DNA from: Cypionkella aquatica
GTDB taxonomy: Bacteria > Pseudomonadota > Alphaproteobacteria > Rhodobacterales > Rhodobacteraceae
NCBI RefSeq assembly: GCF_030161095.1
Contig: NZ_BSPP01000019.1
Span: 1 to 64,000, forward strand
Direction of reading: 5' to 3'
DNA length: 64,000 bases
Shown: piece after piece, positions 16,213 through 32,108 of the stretch
Numbering within the stretch: the stretch's first letter is position 1
Layout of the letters: each line of letters opens with the position of its first letter
Notes under the pieces: model-generated
Databases searched by the model: none
Told to the model about the DNA's origin: nothing
Seen by the model: only the letters and a program-made list of their open reading frames with translations
Translations under genes and position numbers: made by a program

Positions 16213-16750
16213 GCTGTGGTTCCGAACGTGGTAGATGGACAAGTATAATGCACAGCTTTGGTTTTGGCTCCCAAAGGCGCAGGTTTAATATTTCTGACGG
16301 TGCGGGCGCTGACCAGTAACGCTTGCAAAATCCTGTCCGGGCGCTGGCGTCAATACACTTTGTATCACACTGTTGTAACGTCACCAAAGCGTGTCTGATG
16401 AACTGCGGAATGGCTTGCGATCCGGCATAAGCACGAGCGATTGGGATGATGGCTGCCTAGCAATCGCTGCCACCTTGGCATTGGCAAAGCGCGGTCATGG
16501 CAGCTTCCACCGCGGCTAAGGCTTGAAACGGGTTCAAATGAGCGATGCGCGGCAAGAAGTCCCGCGATTATATGACATAACAATCATTATCTGATAATCT
16601 CGCGGAAGCTCAAAGCCTCACAAGCCCGCCCCAGCTCCAGCCCATTAATTTGCTTGGGGCTGCCATGCAGTCAGTGTCTTGCACGAAACCGATTGCCACA
16701 TGCGCGGCTTGTGGTGGTCGGGGTGCAAGATCAGTCTGATGGTGCTGGGA
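16213..16750. other. Gap without a supported gene
   Basis: About 540 bp between the kinase start and the end of idi. It contains the kinase promoter region and the 3' trailer of the bchG-idi operon. Short frames on both strands have no recognisable domain. An AT-rich imperfect inverted repeat (GATTAT ... GATAATC) near 16565-16604 is the only structure noted. Confidence 0.4.
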
Positions 16751-17269
16751 CTAACCGGCGCTTAGTGCTGCCACCCCGGCATCAAGGTAGATCTTCAGCC
16801 AAGGCGTGAACTGTGCCGGATTGGCGTTGACTTGCGCGGCCAATTGCCCGCGCGGCAGCCATTTGGTTTGCATCACTTCTGCCGGATCAGGCGCCAGCGG
16901 CAGGCCCTGCGTGGCGTGGGCTATGAAAATATCGACCACCTCATGCTCGGTCAGACCATTGCCGACATCGGCGCGGTATTCGATATGGCCTGCGGGTTGC
17001 AGCGCAAGCCCGGTGATGCCCAGTTCTTCACGCAGGCGGCGGGTGGCACAGTCCTGCGGGTCTTCGCCCCAGCGCGGATGCGTGCAGCAGGTGTTGGTCC
17101 ACAGCCCCGGCGTGTGATATTTGCCCAAAGCCCGGCGTTGCAGCAGCGTCTTGTCGCCGTCCATCACGAACACCGACACCGCCAGATGCCGCAGCCCGCG
17201 CTGATGCACCTCCAGCTTGTCAACCGGGGTCAGCGTGCCGTTTACCCAAGCGGGGATCATCTGGTTCAT
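16751..17269 (-). CDS. idi: Isopentenyl-diphosphate delta-isomerase (type 1)
   Basis: 172-residue Nudix-fold enzyme interconverting IPP and DMAPP, which supplies the C5 units for carotenoids and the bacteriochlorophyll tail. Seen are the active-site Cys region (NTCCTHPRWGE, about 57-67), the Nudix-like ATRRLREELG helix (about 73-82) and the catalytic Glu region (TEHEVVDIF). The start codon overlaps the bchP stop (ATGA). It is the last gene of the minus-strand operon bchG-pucC-like-bchP-idi, the same order as in Rhodobacter. Expression should follow the PpsR operator before bchG. Confidence 0.93.
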   Translation of the reverse strand: MNQMIPAWVNGTLTPVDKLEVHQRGLRHLAVSVFVMDGDKTLLQRRALGKYHTPGLWTNTCCTHPRWGEDPQDCATRRLREELGITGLALQPAGHIEYRADVGNGLTEHEVVDIFIAHATQGLPLAPDPAEVMQTKWLPRGQLAAQVNANPAQFTPWLKIYLDAGVAALSAG

Positions 17270-18447
17270 ACATATTCCGGGGGAACAAAGCCCATCAGGT
17301 GCCGCACATTCTTGAAGCCGATCTTGATATGCGCCAAGGGCCGCGCGGATACCAGCTTCTTGTTCATATAGGCCTCAAACGTCAGCTTTTGCACGTCGAC
17401 ATCGTGGCACAGGCTGACAAACCTCTCTCGGCGTTCATCCGATTTATAATAGGCGTCCTGCATCGACCGCAGCACTTTGAACACCGTGCCATGTTCCTTC
17501 ATGAACAACTTGCGCGCCAGTTTCAGCTTGGATGCCCGCCCGGTGGCCAGCGTGGCCTGCGCCGCCGTGGCGGCCACCCGGCCCCCGACCATGGCATAGT
17601 AAATCCCCTCACCCGACGACGGCGCCACCACCCCCGCCGCATCGCCCGCCAGCACCACATCGCGGCCATTGTCCCAACGGTCCATCGGCCGCAGCGGGAT
17701 CGGCGCGCCCTCACGCCGGATCGTCTCGCATCCCGTCAAACCAGCCGAGGCCCGCAGATCAGCGGTCGCCTGCTTCAGATCAATGCCATCAATCCCCGTG
17801 CCCATGCCGACCGAGCAATGCTCACCATGCGGGAACACCCAGCCATAAAAATCGGGGCTGATCTTGCCGTCATAAATCACATCGCAGCGCCCCGGATCAT
17901 AGGAGTTACTGGCTGCCGGAGCCTTGATAATCTCATGATAGGCAATGACATAGGGGATCTTGTCGCCCCCCGGCACTTCGGTTTTGGCGACAACAGACCG
18001 TGCACCATCTGCGCCAATCACCAACCGCGTGGCCAGCCGCATCTCGGCCCCCGTCGCCTTGTCACGGTAGATCACATGCGTGCCATCCGCGTCCCGCTCC
18101 AGCCGCAGATAGGTGCCTATCAACCGCACAGCGCCATTCTCCACCGCCCGCACCCGCAGAAACTCGTCGAAATGCTCACGGTCCACCATGCCGACAAAGC
18201 CATTCTCGATCGGAATATCCACCGCGCGCTGCGTGGGTGAGATCATCCGTGCCGTCTGGATATGCGCCACCAACTGCCCCGCGGGGATCGAGAAATCCTC
18301 GATCAACCGCGGCGGAATGGCCCCGCCGCACGGCTTGATCCGCCCCGCCCTGTCAAGGAAAGCCACATCGCAGCCCGCCCGCGCCAGATCATTTGCCGCC
18401 GTCGCCCCGCAAGGCCCGCCGCCGATCACGACCACATCATAGCTCAT
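17266..18447 (-). CDS. bchP: Geranylgeranyl reductase of bacteriochlorophyll synthesis
   Basis: 393-residue FAD-dependent reductase that converts the geranylgeranyl tail of bacteriochlorophyll a to phytyl in three steps. The FAD-binding motif VVVIGGGPCGATAANDLARAG begins at residue 4, with LVIGADGARS at about 145 and VVLAGDAAGVVAPSSGEGI at about 265, typical of the ChlP/BchP family. ATG 18447 has a GGAG ribosome site; a longer frame to 18498 is not needed. It follows the PucC-like gene by 1 bp and overlaps idi, so it is cotranscribed. Acts at the membrane. Confidence 0.95.
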   Translation of the reverse strand: MSYDVVVIGGGPCGATAANDLARAGCDVAFLDRAGRIKPCGGAIPPRLIEDFSIPAGQLVAHIQTARMISPTQRAVDIPIENGFVGMVDREHFDEFLRVRAVENGAVRLIGTYLRLERDADGTHVIYRDKATGAEMRLATRLVIGADGARSVVAKTEVPGGDKIPYVIAYHEIIKAPAASNSYDPGRCDVIYDGKISPDFYGWVFPHGEHCSVGMGTGIDGIDLKQATADLRASAGLTGCETIRREGAPIPLRPMDRWDNGRDVVLAGDAAGVVAPSSGEGIYYAMVGGRVAATAAQATLATGRASKLKLARKLFMKEHGTVFKVLRSMQDAYYKSDERRERFVSLCHDVDVQKLTFEAYMNKKLVSARPLAHIKIGFKNVRHLMGFVPPEYV

Positions 18448-18448
18448 G

Positions 18449-19744
18449 TCATTCTCCTGCAACCATATGGCCGAAACCGGGCTGACGCTGGGTGTCAATG
18501 ATCATCGCGGCCATCCAACACGCCGCCGCAAACAGCCCAGCCTCCAGCACGAACACCGCGCCAAAAGCACTGGCCGTATCGGTGAACTGCCGTGCCAGAT
18601 CGACAGCGCCCGCCCCGATCAGCCCGCCAAACCCCGCCGCAATCGCCTGCGATGCACCCCAAAGCCCCATCCGCGTGCCTTCCCGCGCCCCGCGCCCCTC
18701 GCCCGCCAGCGCCATCATCGAGCCAATCGCCGCCACCGCGAACATGCCGTTGAACAGCCCCAGCGCCACCGTCGCCGGCAACACCAGCCCCGCCCCCGCC
18801 GCCATCTGCCCAGCCAAAGCCAGCACCACCAGCGTCGCCGCCGATCCCGCGCAACCCAGCATCACCCAAGCCCGCAGCGAGCCGATCCGCAGCCCCGTCG
18901 CCGCAATCCCCACCGTCAGCATCCCGATGAAAACCCCACCATTCTGCGCGCCCGAAAGCTGCGTCGACTGGCCCGGAGTGAACCCAAACGCCAACCCGGC
19001 ATAAGGCTCAAGGATCAATTCCTGCATGAAATAGGCGGTCATCGACAGAAAGATAAACAGCGTGAAATGCCGCGCGCGCGGCTCGGCCCAGATCTCGGCA
19101 ATGCCGTCCCGAAACGGTTGCTTGATATCGGGCACCGCCACAAAACCATGCCGCGCCTCAATCCCCCAGATGGCCACACCCGTCAGCGCCACCGCGATCA
19201 CGCCCACAGCTCCGACCAATTCCAACAGCCGCGCGGGCGTGTAGGGGTCCAGCAGCTTGCCCACCACCGTCGCCGTCACCGCAATCCCGAAAATCATCAT
19301 CAGCCAAGTGATCGTCCCCGCCGCCGCCCTGCGCCGTGGATGCGTCGCCTGCGCCAGCAGCGCCAGAAGCGAGGTGCCAGAGGCCCCCACCCCCACGCCA
19401 ATCAGCGCATACGCAACCACCGAAATCGCCAGCCCCGGCCAATAGGCCCCCACCATCACCACAAAGCCAAAAGCCGCCAGAAACCCACCCAAGGCCAGCG
19501 CCAGCATGCCCAGCACGATAAACCGCGTGCGATTGCCGCCGCTATCCGACCGGAACCCCCAGTTTGGCCGCGTGATCTGCACCCCATAATGCAGCGCCAC
19601 CAACAGCCCCGGCAGCAGCGCGGGCAGCGCCGCCTCGACCACCATCAACCGATTAAGCGTCGAGGTCGTCAGCACCACAATCGCGCCCAGACACAATTGC
19701 ACCAACCCCAGCCGCACAATGGAAAACCACGACAGATGCGTCAT
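18449..19744 (-). CDS. PucC-family membrane protein (BCH2-like, between bchG and bchP)
   Basis: 431-residue MFS-like protein with about 12 hydrophobic segments. It belongs to the PucC/LhaA/BCH2 family (SFSIVRLGLVQLC at the start, TTSTLNRLMVVE, ILEPYAGLAFGF, LWGASQAIAAGFGGL), whose members help assemble light-harvesting complexes or deliver pigments. This one occupies the position of orf428 in Rhodobacter, between bchG and bchP. Its start overlaps the bchG stop (ATGA). The window has a second family member, LhaA, at 32105-33547. No puc genes are present, so a specific LH2 role is unlikely here. Confidence 0.88.
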   Translation of the reverse strand: MTHLSWFSIVRLGLVQLCLGAIVVLTTSTLNRLMVVEAALPALLPGLLVALHYGVQITRPNWGFRSDSGGNRTRFIVLGMLALALGGFLAAFGFVVMVGAYWPGLAISVVAYALIGVGVGASGTSLLALLAQATHPRRRAAAGTITWLMMIFGIAVTATVVGKLLDPYTPARLLELVGAVGVIAVALTGVAIWGIEARHGFVAVPDIKQPFRDGIAEIWAEPRARHFTLFIFLSMTAYFMQELILEPYAGLAFGFTPGQSTQLSGAQNGGVFIGMLTVGIAATGLRIGSLRAWVMLGCAGSAATLVVLALAGQMAAGAGLVLPATVALGLFNGMFAVAAIGSMMALAGEGRGAREGTRMGLWGASQAIAAGFGGLIGAGAVDLARQFTDTASAFGAVFVLEAGLFAAACWMAAMIIDTQRQPGFGHMVAGE

Positions 19745-20649
19745 TGTGCAACCTCCAACGTGCGGATGGCAAAAGCGGTGATCATCATGCCGCTGACATA
19801 CATCGCAATCCCGGTGGCGTTGTACCAAGGCGCTTTGCCCTTGGGGTCAGCCAGCAGGGTTTTCATCGCCCAAATCTGCGCGCACAGCAGCGCCAGCACC
19901 GCCAGCGCGTGCCACGGCCTGCCCCAGACGAACAGCAGCGCCACCACCAACGCCTGCGCCACACCCATCACCGTGCAAGCCACCCGCGCGGCCACCTCTG
20001 GCCCCAACGTCACCGGCAAAGACCGCACTCCATGCAGGCGGTCCCCCTCCAGTGCCTTGAAATCATTCAATGTCATGATGCCATGCGCGCCAAACGCATA
20101 CAGCAGCGCCATCGTCACCACCGGGAAAGACGGCATCGCCTGCGCCAGCACAGCCGCCCCCGTGAACCACGGCAGCCCCTCATAACACAGGCCCACCAGC
20201 CCCGGCCCCCACCAGCCCGACCGCTTCAGCCGCACCGGTTCCGCCGAATAGGCCCAGGCCGCCAGCACGCCAACCACCGTCGCGGCAAACCCCCACGGCC
20301 CCAGCAGCCAGCCCAAAGCCAGCGACAGCACCGACATTGCCAGCGCAATCCACAGCCCCCAACGCCCCGGTATCCGCCCCGACGGGATCGGGCGATGCGG
20401 CTCGTTCACCGCATCGACATGGCGGTCGCACCAATCATTCGCCGCCTGTGACATGCCGCAGACCACCGGCCCCGCCAGCACCACGCCCAAAATCACCAAG
20501 GGCCACGACGACCACGGCGACACGCCAGCCGAGATGATGCCGCACAGATACGCCCACATCGGCGGAAACCATGTAATCGGTTTGATCAGCTCCAAAACGG
20601 CTTTGGGCTGCGGGCGGGTGGCCATGTGTAAGTTTGTTGATACGCTCAT
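19741..20649 (-). CDS. bchG: Bacteriochlorophyll a synthase (prenyltransferase)
   Basis: 302-residue UbiA-family membrane enzyme that esterifies bacteriochlorophyllide a with geranylgeranyl diphosphate. The Asp-rich substrate motif is in NDWCDRHVDAVNEPHRPIPS (about 88-107), and a second Asp motif is in LNDFKALEGDRLHG. About eight hydrophobic segments. The N terminus (ELIKPITWFPPMWAYLCG) is highly typical. A PpsR motif ends one base from the assumed start codon at 20649, which leaves little room for a ribosome site. An ATG 8 codons later is a possible alternative start. It is the first gene of bchG-pucC-like-bchP-idi. Confidence 0.94.
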   Translation of the reverse strand: MSVSTNLHMATRPQPKAVLELIKPITWFPPMWAYLCGIISAGVSPWSSWPLVILGVVLAGPVVCGMSQAANDWCDRHVDAVNEPHRPIPSGRIPGRWGLWIALAMSVLSLALGWLLGPWGFAATVVGVLAAWAYSAEPVRLKRSGWWGPGLVGLCYEGLPWFTGAAVLAQAMPSFPVVTMALLYAFGAHGIMTLNDFKALEGDRLHGVRSLPVTLGPEVAARVACTVMGVAQALVVALLFVWGRPWHALAVLALLCAQIWAMKTLLADPKGKAPWYNATGIAMYVSGMMITAFAIRTLEVAQ

Positions 20650-20650
20650 G

Positions 20651-20668
20651 TGTCAACTAAACATGACA
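20651..20668. promoter_or_regulatory. PpsR/CrtJ operator motif before bchG
   Basis: TGT-N12-ACA (TGTCAACTAAACATGACA), perfectly spaced, directly upstream of the bchG start codon. It predicts repression of the bchG-idi operon by PpsR under aerobic light conditions. Its closeness to the ATG means it overlaps the translation start region. Confidence 0.8.
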
Positions 20669-20801
20669 ACCCCGAGTCGATCAAGCGCAAATTCTGCGCG
20701 ACCCCCAGCACCCCGGCGCAGTCACCCGCACATGCCGAAAACCGACAAATTCCACAAGATATGGTAGAAAAACGCCTAGAAAATCCCGCAAGATACAAGT
20801 C

Positions 20802-20817
20802 TGTCCCCGCTGGGACA
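20802..20817. repeat. parS-like palindrome, copy 3
   Basis: TGTCCCCGCTGGGACA, with one mismatched pair, in the gap between the ends of ppsR and the bchG promoter. Its left flank (ACAAGTC) is shared with the reversed copy at 54363. Confidence 0.65.
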
Positions 20818-20855
20818 GATATTTTGCCGATTTTCCCGGTGAAGGCGCTCTGCCG

Positions 20856-22238
20856 CTATTCGTCGTCTTTGCTCAGCAATCCAAACTTGCGCAGCTTGAC
20901 ATACAAAGACTGCCGCGACAGCCCCAGCATCTCGGCGGCCGCCACGCGGTTGTTGCGGGTCAGGTCCACCGCGGTCTGAATACACATCTTCTCAACCACA
21001 TCGGTGGTCTCAGTGACGATGTCTTTCAGCGTCGAAGACCCCACCAACTCCATCACAGAGCGCATACCATCTTCGCCTGCGGTAAAGCCGGGCTTGCGCA
21101 GCATCTCGGCACGGCTGGCATCGCGGATGATCAAACCAAAGCCGGGATTGGGCCGGTCGCTCAGGAAAGTGGCGGAAATCTCAACCGCAACTTCGCCCTT
21201 GAACTCGTTCAGGATCCGCGTCGCATACATCCGCAACTGCCGCGCCCGCCGGGCATTGTCCAACAGCACGCGCAGATCAACGCCGCCCCGCGCCAGAAAA
21301 TCACCCATCGAGCGCCCGCGCACGCTGGTCACATGCGTGCTGTCGGTCATCTTCAGAAACGCATCATTGGCCGAGGTAATCACGCCGTCCTGATCCAGAA
21401 ACACCATGCCATCCACGCCCTCGTGGAAAAGCCGTTCCAGATTTTCATTGGTTTCGGTGTTGGGGGTGTTGGCCTGATCGGGTGCCTCAATCCGGCACAG
21501 CATCAGCCGCTCACCCGCCGCACGGAACAGCTTGGGGATCACCCGCACCCGCCGCTGCGACCGCCGCGCCACCAATTCCACCGGGTTGACCGCATCGGCC
21601 GAGGCGATGTTGGACAAGGTTTCCAGAAACTCGCCGCGCCGCCGCCCCTCAAACTCTTGCGCAATCGCAGCCCCGACCAGATCTTGCCGCGATCCCCCCA
21701 GCATCAAAGCCGCCGCCGCGTTCAGATCAGAAATCCGGCCCGAGTTCATAGCAACCAGCACCACCGCATCGCGCGTGGCTTCCATCAGCACCCGGTAGCG
21801 CGTGTCCATTTCGCGCTGGGTTTCATAATCACGCTCCAGCGCAAACTGCGCCATCACCAGTTGCTGCTGCATCTCTGCCACCGGGCGCATATCGCGGCCC
21901 ATCATCAGGATGGTCCGGTCCTTGCCGATGTTGTGCATCGAATAGCGCACCGGAAATTCCCACAGCGCCTGATCAATATGATTGACCTCAACCGCCAAGG
22001 CCCGCGAGCCCTGCTTGCCAATCACCGCCAGCCGCTTGACCAGCTTTTCATAACTTTCATCGGTGATGATATCGGCCACCGGCTTGCCAACCCAACTGTC
22101 CAGCCGCCCAAACGCCGGATGCCCGGGATTGACCATCACAGCCGCAACCCGCGCATCCCCGGAAATCAGCAAAGAAATGTCCGCAGCCGTCGACACGATC
22201 TCAGAGAGCAACTCTGGATCAATCAGCGGCATCGTCAT
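20856..22238 (-). CDS. ppsR: Photosystem repressor PpsR/CrtJ
   Basis: 460-residue redox- and light-linked repressor of bch, crt and some hem genes. It has an N-terminal domain, two PAS domains (about 165-270 and 285-400), a linker helix (FALERDYETQREMDTRYR) and a C-terminal Fis-type HTH (NNRVAAAEMLGLSRQSLYVKLRKFG). Both Cys positions implicated in redox sensing are kept: one in RLMLCRIEA between the PAS domains and one in VEKMCIQTA before the HTH. The start is uncertain. ATG 22238 matches the R. sphaeroides length; GTG codons at 22271 and 22316 are alternatives. It follows aerR closely and probably shares its transcript. Ten perfect operator motifs are in the window. Confidence 0.95.
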   Translation of the reverse strand: MTMPLIDPELLSEIVSTAADISLLISGDARVAAVMVNPGHPAFGRLDSWVGKPVADIITDESYEKLVKRLAVIGKQGSRALAVEVNHIDQALWEFPVRYSMHNIGKDRTILMMGRDMRPVAEMQQQLVMAQFALERDYETQREMDTRYRVLMEATRDAVVLVAMNSGRISDLNAAAALMLGGSRQDLVGAAIAQEFEGRRRGEFLETLSNIASADAVNPVELVARRSQRRVRVIPKLFRAAGERLMLCRIEAPDQANTPNTETNENLERLFHEGVDGMVFLDQDGVITSANDAFLKMTDSTHVTSVRGRSMGDFLARGGVDLRVLLDNARRARQLRMYATRILNEFKGEVAVEISATFLSDRPNPGFGLIIRDASRAEMLRKPGFTAGEDGMRSVMELVGSSTLKDIVTETTDVVEKMCIQTAVDLTRNNRVAAAEMLGLSRQSLYVKLRKFGLLSKDDE

Positions 22239-22322
22239 GCCCGTCAAAAAGTGTTTCGTGTCAGTGTTCACAGCAGTTTCGCCATTTTTGCCGCCCACCC
22301 GTCTCACCGGGACCACGGTATG

Positions 22323-23114
22323 TTAAGCGCGCTTCAGCACGCAAAAGGCGTCGAACTTAAGGCCCATAACCTCCAGCGCAGCGCCAATGTCATTGGATGA
22401 AAAATCAGCCCCTGTGCATGAAGCCGGATCCTCCACTTTTGACATCACGGCCCCCCCGACGACGATCGGGGTTGGACTGCTCATGATGGTCTTTAAAAAT
22501 TGTATCGTCTTTGCGGCGGATTCGAGTTTTTCCTTGGTGGCAACCGAGATCATCACCCCATCGAAATGCCGCGCTGCCATCAAACTGCGCAATTCGTTGA
22601 AACTTGGCGCAATTCTCAGGCAAACCGAAACCCCGTAGCGGCGCAACTGCCCGGTGGCCACCATCGGCCCCAAGGTGTGCTGCTCGCGCTCTGGCACGAT
22701 CAACATCACCGTGCCGTGCCCCGTGTCGCCCGCCTGATCCGCCACCCATGCCGTGCCAATCTCGCGCAAAAGGCTTTGGAGCCGCCCCACGCCGATGGTC
22801 ACGTCGATCCAGGACAACTCGTCGTCCAGCCACGACTGCCCCATCCGGCGCGCGGCAATCGGGATATACACATCCGACAGCGCCGCCAGACTGATCCGCG
22901 CCCGCTTCACCTCGGTCAGCAGGCCCGAAAACGCAGCTTTGGTGCCCGACAAAGAGGCCGTGATCAGCCCCGCGATCAGCTGCTCGTGCGGCTCGACCAC
23001 CGATTTCACGCTGCGATCGGCCAGCAGCGACACCACCTGAGAGGCAAAGAAACTGACGCCAGAATTGTCCGCAGACAAGCTGCGCGCCTGATGAAGAGGC
23101 TGAAACTCTGGCAT
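22323..23114 (-). CDS. aerR: Cobalamin-binding antirepressor AerR/PpaA
   Basis: 263-residue light-sensing partner of PpsR that binds B12. The N-terminal helical half has RRMGQSWLDDELSWIDVTIG (about 100-119). The C-terminal B12-binding domain shows EREQHTLGPMVATGQL with the cobalamin-ligand His, then GVMISVATK and PIVVGGAVMS. ATG 23114 has GGAGC at suitable distance. It lies directly before ppsR, as in Rhodobacter, with bchF divergent. The PpsR motif at 23216-23233 is about 100 bp upstream of its start, so it may be part of its own regulatory loop. A second, diverged AerR-like gene lies at 1340-2164. Confidence 0.94.
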   Translation of the reverse strand: MPEFQPLHQARSLSADNSGVSFFASQVVSLLADRSVKSVVEPHEQLIAGLITASLSGTKAAFSGLLTEVKRARISLAALSDVYIPIAARRMGQSWLDDELSWIDVTIGVGRLQSLLREIGTAWVADQAGDTGHGTVMLIVPEREQHTLGPMVATGQLRRYGVSVCLRIAPSFNELRSLMAARHFDGVMISVATKEKLESAAKTIQFLKTIMSSPTPIVVGGAVMSKVEDPASCTGADFSSNDIGAALEVMGLKFDAFCVLKRA

Positions 23115-23215
23115 TGCCCCGGCTCCTCAAACGGGCGCCCGCAAAATCGCAGCCTGAATATGCCAGCACGATCGGGGTCATCCTTGCCCTCAACTCTCCA
23201 ATAGGACCAACATTT

Positions 23216-23233
23216 TGTCAAAGAAAATTGACA
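23216..23233. promoter_or_regulatory. PpsR operator motif in the aerR-bchF gap (aerR side)
   Basis: TGTCAAAGAAAATTGACA, perfect TGT-N12-ACA. It is about 100 bp from the aerR start and 200 bp from bchF. With the second motif at 23360 it could allow looping between the divergent promoters. Confidence 0.8.
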
Positions 23234-23359
23234 CCTTACAGGGTAGTCACGCGGGCGCATTATTTCAAGTATCTGTTTCTACATAATAATCACATGCTTT
23301 TTTTGCAGCAAAGATGGTGATTTTCGGTGAAATCCTGCAGGGTATGTCAACCTCAATAG

Positions 23360-23377
23360 TGTAAGTTTCAGTTGACA
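23360..23377. promoter_or_regulatory. PpsR operator motif before bchF
   Basis: TGTAAGTTTCAGTTGACA, perfect TGT-N12-ACA. Its right half contains the TTGACA -35 box of the predicted bchF promoter (23372-23377). An overlapping half-site (TGT at 23345) precedes it. Confidence 0.82.
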
Positions 23378-23401
23378 CATTCGGAATCGGGGGGCTAGGG
23401 T
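23372..23401 (+). promoter_or_regulatory. Sigma-70 type promoter of bchF
   Basis: TTGACA (23372-23377), an 18-base spacer and TAGGGT (23396-23401). The -35 box lies inside the PpsR operator, so PpsR binding would block RNA polymerase. The start is estimated near 23408, and the bchF ATG is at 23435. Confidence 0.55.
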
Positions 23402-23434
23402 TGGCATCAGGATAAGTCGTTTGAAAGCCAATCC

Positions 23435-25212
<1,778 letters not shown>

Positions 25213-25245
25213 CCCCAACTTTCACATTGGCTCAAATACTCTCTG

Positions 25246-25275
25246 GGGGTCCGGGGGGCGAAGCGCCCCCGGCTG
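25246..25275. repeat. GC-rich hairpin between bchN and bchB
   Basis: CCGGGGGGC (25251-25259) faces GCGCCCCCGG (25263-25272) in the bchN-bchB gap. It could stabilise or process the long transcript. It resembles a palindromic intergenic repeat I associate with Rhodobacterales genomes, but I cannot confirm the family here. Confidence 0.45.
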
Positions 25276-25285
25276 TGGTGGCCGC

Positions 25286-26882
25286 ATGAAACTCACCCTC
25301 TGGACATATGAAGGCCCGCCGCATGTTGGCGCGATGCGTGTCGCCACCGGCATGAAGGGTCTGCACTACGTCCTGCACGCGCCGCAGGGCGATACCTATG
25401 CCGATCTTCTGTTCACCATGATCGAACGCCGCGACCATCGCCCGCCTGTCACCTACACCACCTTTCAGGCCCGCGATCTGGGCGGCGACACTGCCACCCT
25501 GTTCAAAACCGCCTGTCAGGATGCGGTCGCGCGCTTTCAGCCAGAGGCGCTGATTGTCGGCGCGTCCTGCACCGCTGAATTGATCCAGGACGACCCCGCC
25601 GGGCTGGCCGAAAGCATGGATCTGGGCATCCCGGTGATCCCGCTCGATCTGCCCAGCTATCAGCGCAAAGAAGGCTTCGGCACCGATGAGACATTCTTGC
25701 AGATCGTCCGCCATCTCGCCAAACCCACCCCCCGCACAGCGCATATCACCGCCAATCTGATCGGCCCGACCGCACTCGGTTTCCGGCATCGTGATGACAT
25801 TGTAGAAATCACCCGCCTGCTGGCCGACATGGGCATCGCGGTGAACGTCTGCGCCCCGATGGGCGCACGCCCGTCAGACATCGCCCGCATGGGGGCCGCG
25901 CATTTCAACGTGCTGATGTATCCCGAACATGCCGAATCCGCCGCCCGCTGGCTTGAGACGACCTTCAAACAGCCCTACACCAAATGCGTGCCGATTGGCG
26001 TGGGGGCCACCCATGATTTCCTCGCCGAAGTCGCCAGCATCACCGGCCTGCCGCTGAAATCCGACACCGCGCGCCTGCGCCTGCCGTGGTGGACCCGCAG
26101 CGTTGATAGCACCTACCTGACCGGCAAGCGCGTGTTCATCTTTGGCGACGGCACCCATGTCGCCGCCGCCGCCCGCATCGCCCGCGACGAAATGGGGTTT
26201 GAGGTCGCTGGCCTTGGCTGCTTCAACCGCGAAATGGCCCGCCCCATCCGCGCCTTGGCCAAGGATTACGGCGTCGAGGCCCTGATCACCGACGATTACC
26301 TCGAGGTAGAGTCCGCCATCGCCGCCCTGCACCCCGAGATGATCCTCGGCACCCAGATGGAGCGTCACATCGGCAAACGTCTGGGCATCCCCTGCGCCGT
26401 GATCTCGGCCCCGGTGCATGTGCAGGATTTCCCCGCGCGCTACTCGCCGCAGATGGGCTGGGAAGGCGCGAATGTGATCTTTGACACTTGGGTGCATCCC
26501 TTGGTGATGGGTCTGGAAGAACACCTGCTGCATATGTTCCGCGATGATTTCGAATTCCACGACGAGGCCGGCGCATCCCACCATGGCGGCCAGCACATCG
26601 CCCGCCCTCTCGGCGCTGAAGCCGCCCCTGCGGCTGCGATTGACGCGGGCTCGATGCCCGCGGCGATCGCCCCCCCGCCGCAAAACAGCCCACCGCAAAA
26701 TACCCAGCCGCAAGATGCACCGACAGACTCCAACGTGATCTGGCTGTCGGATGCCGAGAACGAGCTGCGCAAGATCCCGTTCTTCGTGCGCGGCAAGGCC
26801 CGCCGCAACACCGAGAAATTCGCCGCGGGCAAAGGTCTCACCAGCATCAGCGTTGAAACCCTGTATGAGGCCAAAGCCCATT

Positions 26883-26893
<11 letters not shown>
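25286..26893 (+). CDS. bchB: Dark protochlorophyllide reductase, B subunit
   Basis: 535-residue partner of BchN. The N terminus [20 protein letters not shown], with the Asp/Cys cluster region and [14 protein letters not shown], is diagnostic. An Ala/Pro/Gln-rich linker (about 435-480, with repeats of PPQN and PQ) separates the catalytic part from a conserved C-terminal domain ([22 protein letters not shown]). The linker is the main variable part. ATG 25286 gives the family N terminus. It overlaps bchH by 11 bases. Confidence 0.95.
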
Positions 26894-31442
<4,549 letters not shown>

Positions 31443-31443
<1 letters not shown>

Positions 31444-32108
31444 TGGCCAATTACGACGCAACCCTGACTCGTGTGGAAGACTACTTTGATCGCTCGGCGA
31501 CCAAGGTGTGGGAGCGTCTGACCTCCGACGCCCCCGTGTCCCGCATCCGCCAGACCGTGCGCGAAGGCCGCGACAAGATGCGCGCGCTGATGCTGGCACA
31601 ACTGCCCACCGATTTGCGCGGCGCGCGGGTTCTGGATGCTGGTTGCGGCGCGGGGCAGATGACCGCCGAATTGGCCGCGCGCGGCGCCGATGTGATGGCC
31701 GTCGATATCTCGCCCGCATTGGTTGACATCGCCCTTGCCCGCCTGCCCGCCGAACATGCGTCCCGCGTCAGCTTTGCCTCTGGCGACATGACCGCCGACC
31801 ATGGCCGCTTTGATTACGTCATCGCGATGGACAGCCTGATTTACTACGGCACCACCGATATCACCGCCGCGTTGGATCGCCTGGGCAGCCGCACCGAACG
31901 CGCCGTGGTGTTCACCGTCGCCCCAAAAACCGCGTTCCTTATGACGTTCTGGAGCATGGGAAAACTTTTCCCCCGCGCCGATCGCAGCCCGATCATGGTG
32001 CCGCACGCCTTTGCCACCCTGAACCGCGCCACCAAGGGCCGGGTCAGCAAAATCGACCGCGTCTCACGCGGGTTCTATATTTCGGAATGTCTGGAGTATC
32101 GGCCGTGA
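31443..32108 (+). CDS. bchM: Mg-protoporphyrin IX O-methyltransferase
   Basis: 221-residue SAM-dependent methyltransferase that methylates the C13 propionate of Mg-protoporphyrin IX, the step before cyclisation by AcsF. Motif I is VLDAGCGAGQMTAELA (about 61-76), with DVMAVDISPALV after it. Start TGATG overlaps the bchL stop. The following lhaA probably starts at a GTG overlapping its stop. Confidence 0.95.

Noticed and set aside
16365-16583. 72-residue frame in the kinase-idi gap
   Set aside because: No homology recognised, no ribosome site, and composition not gene-like.
18446-20185. 579-residue plus-strand frame opposite the PucC-like gene and bchG
   Set aside because: Antisense shadow of membrane-protein genes; composition is Pro/Arg/His/Gln rich without any family signature.
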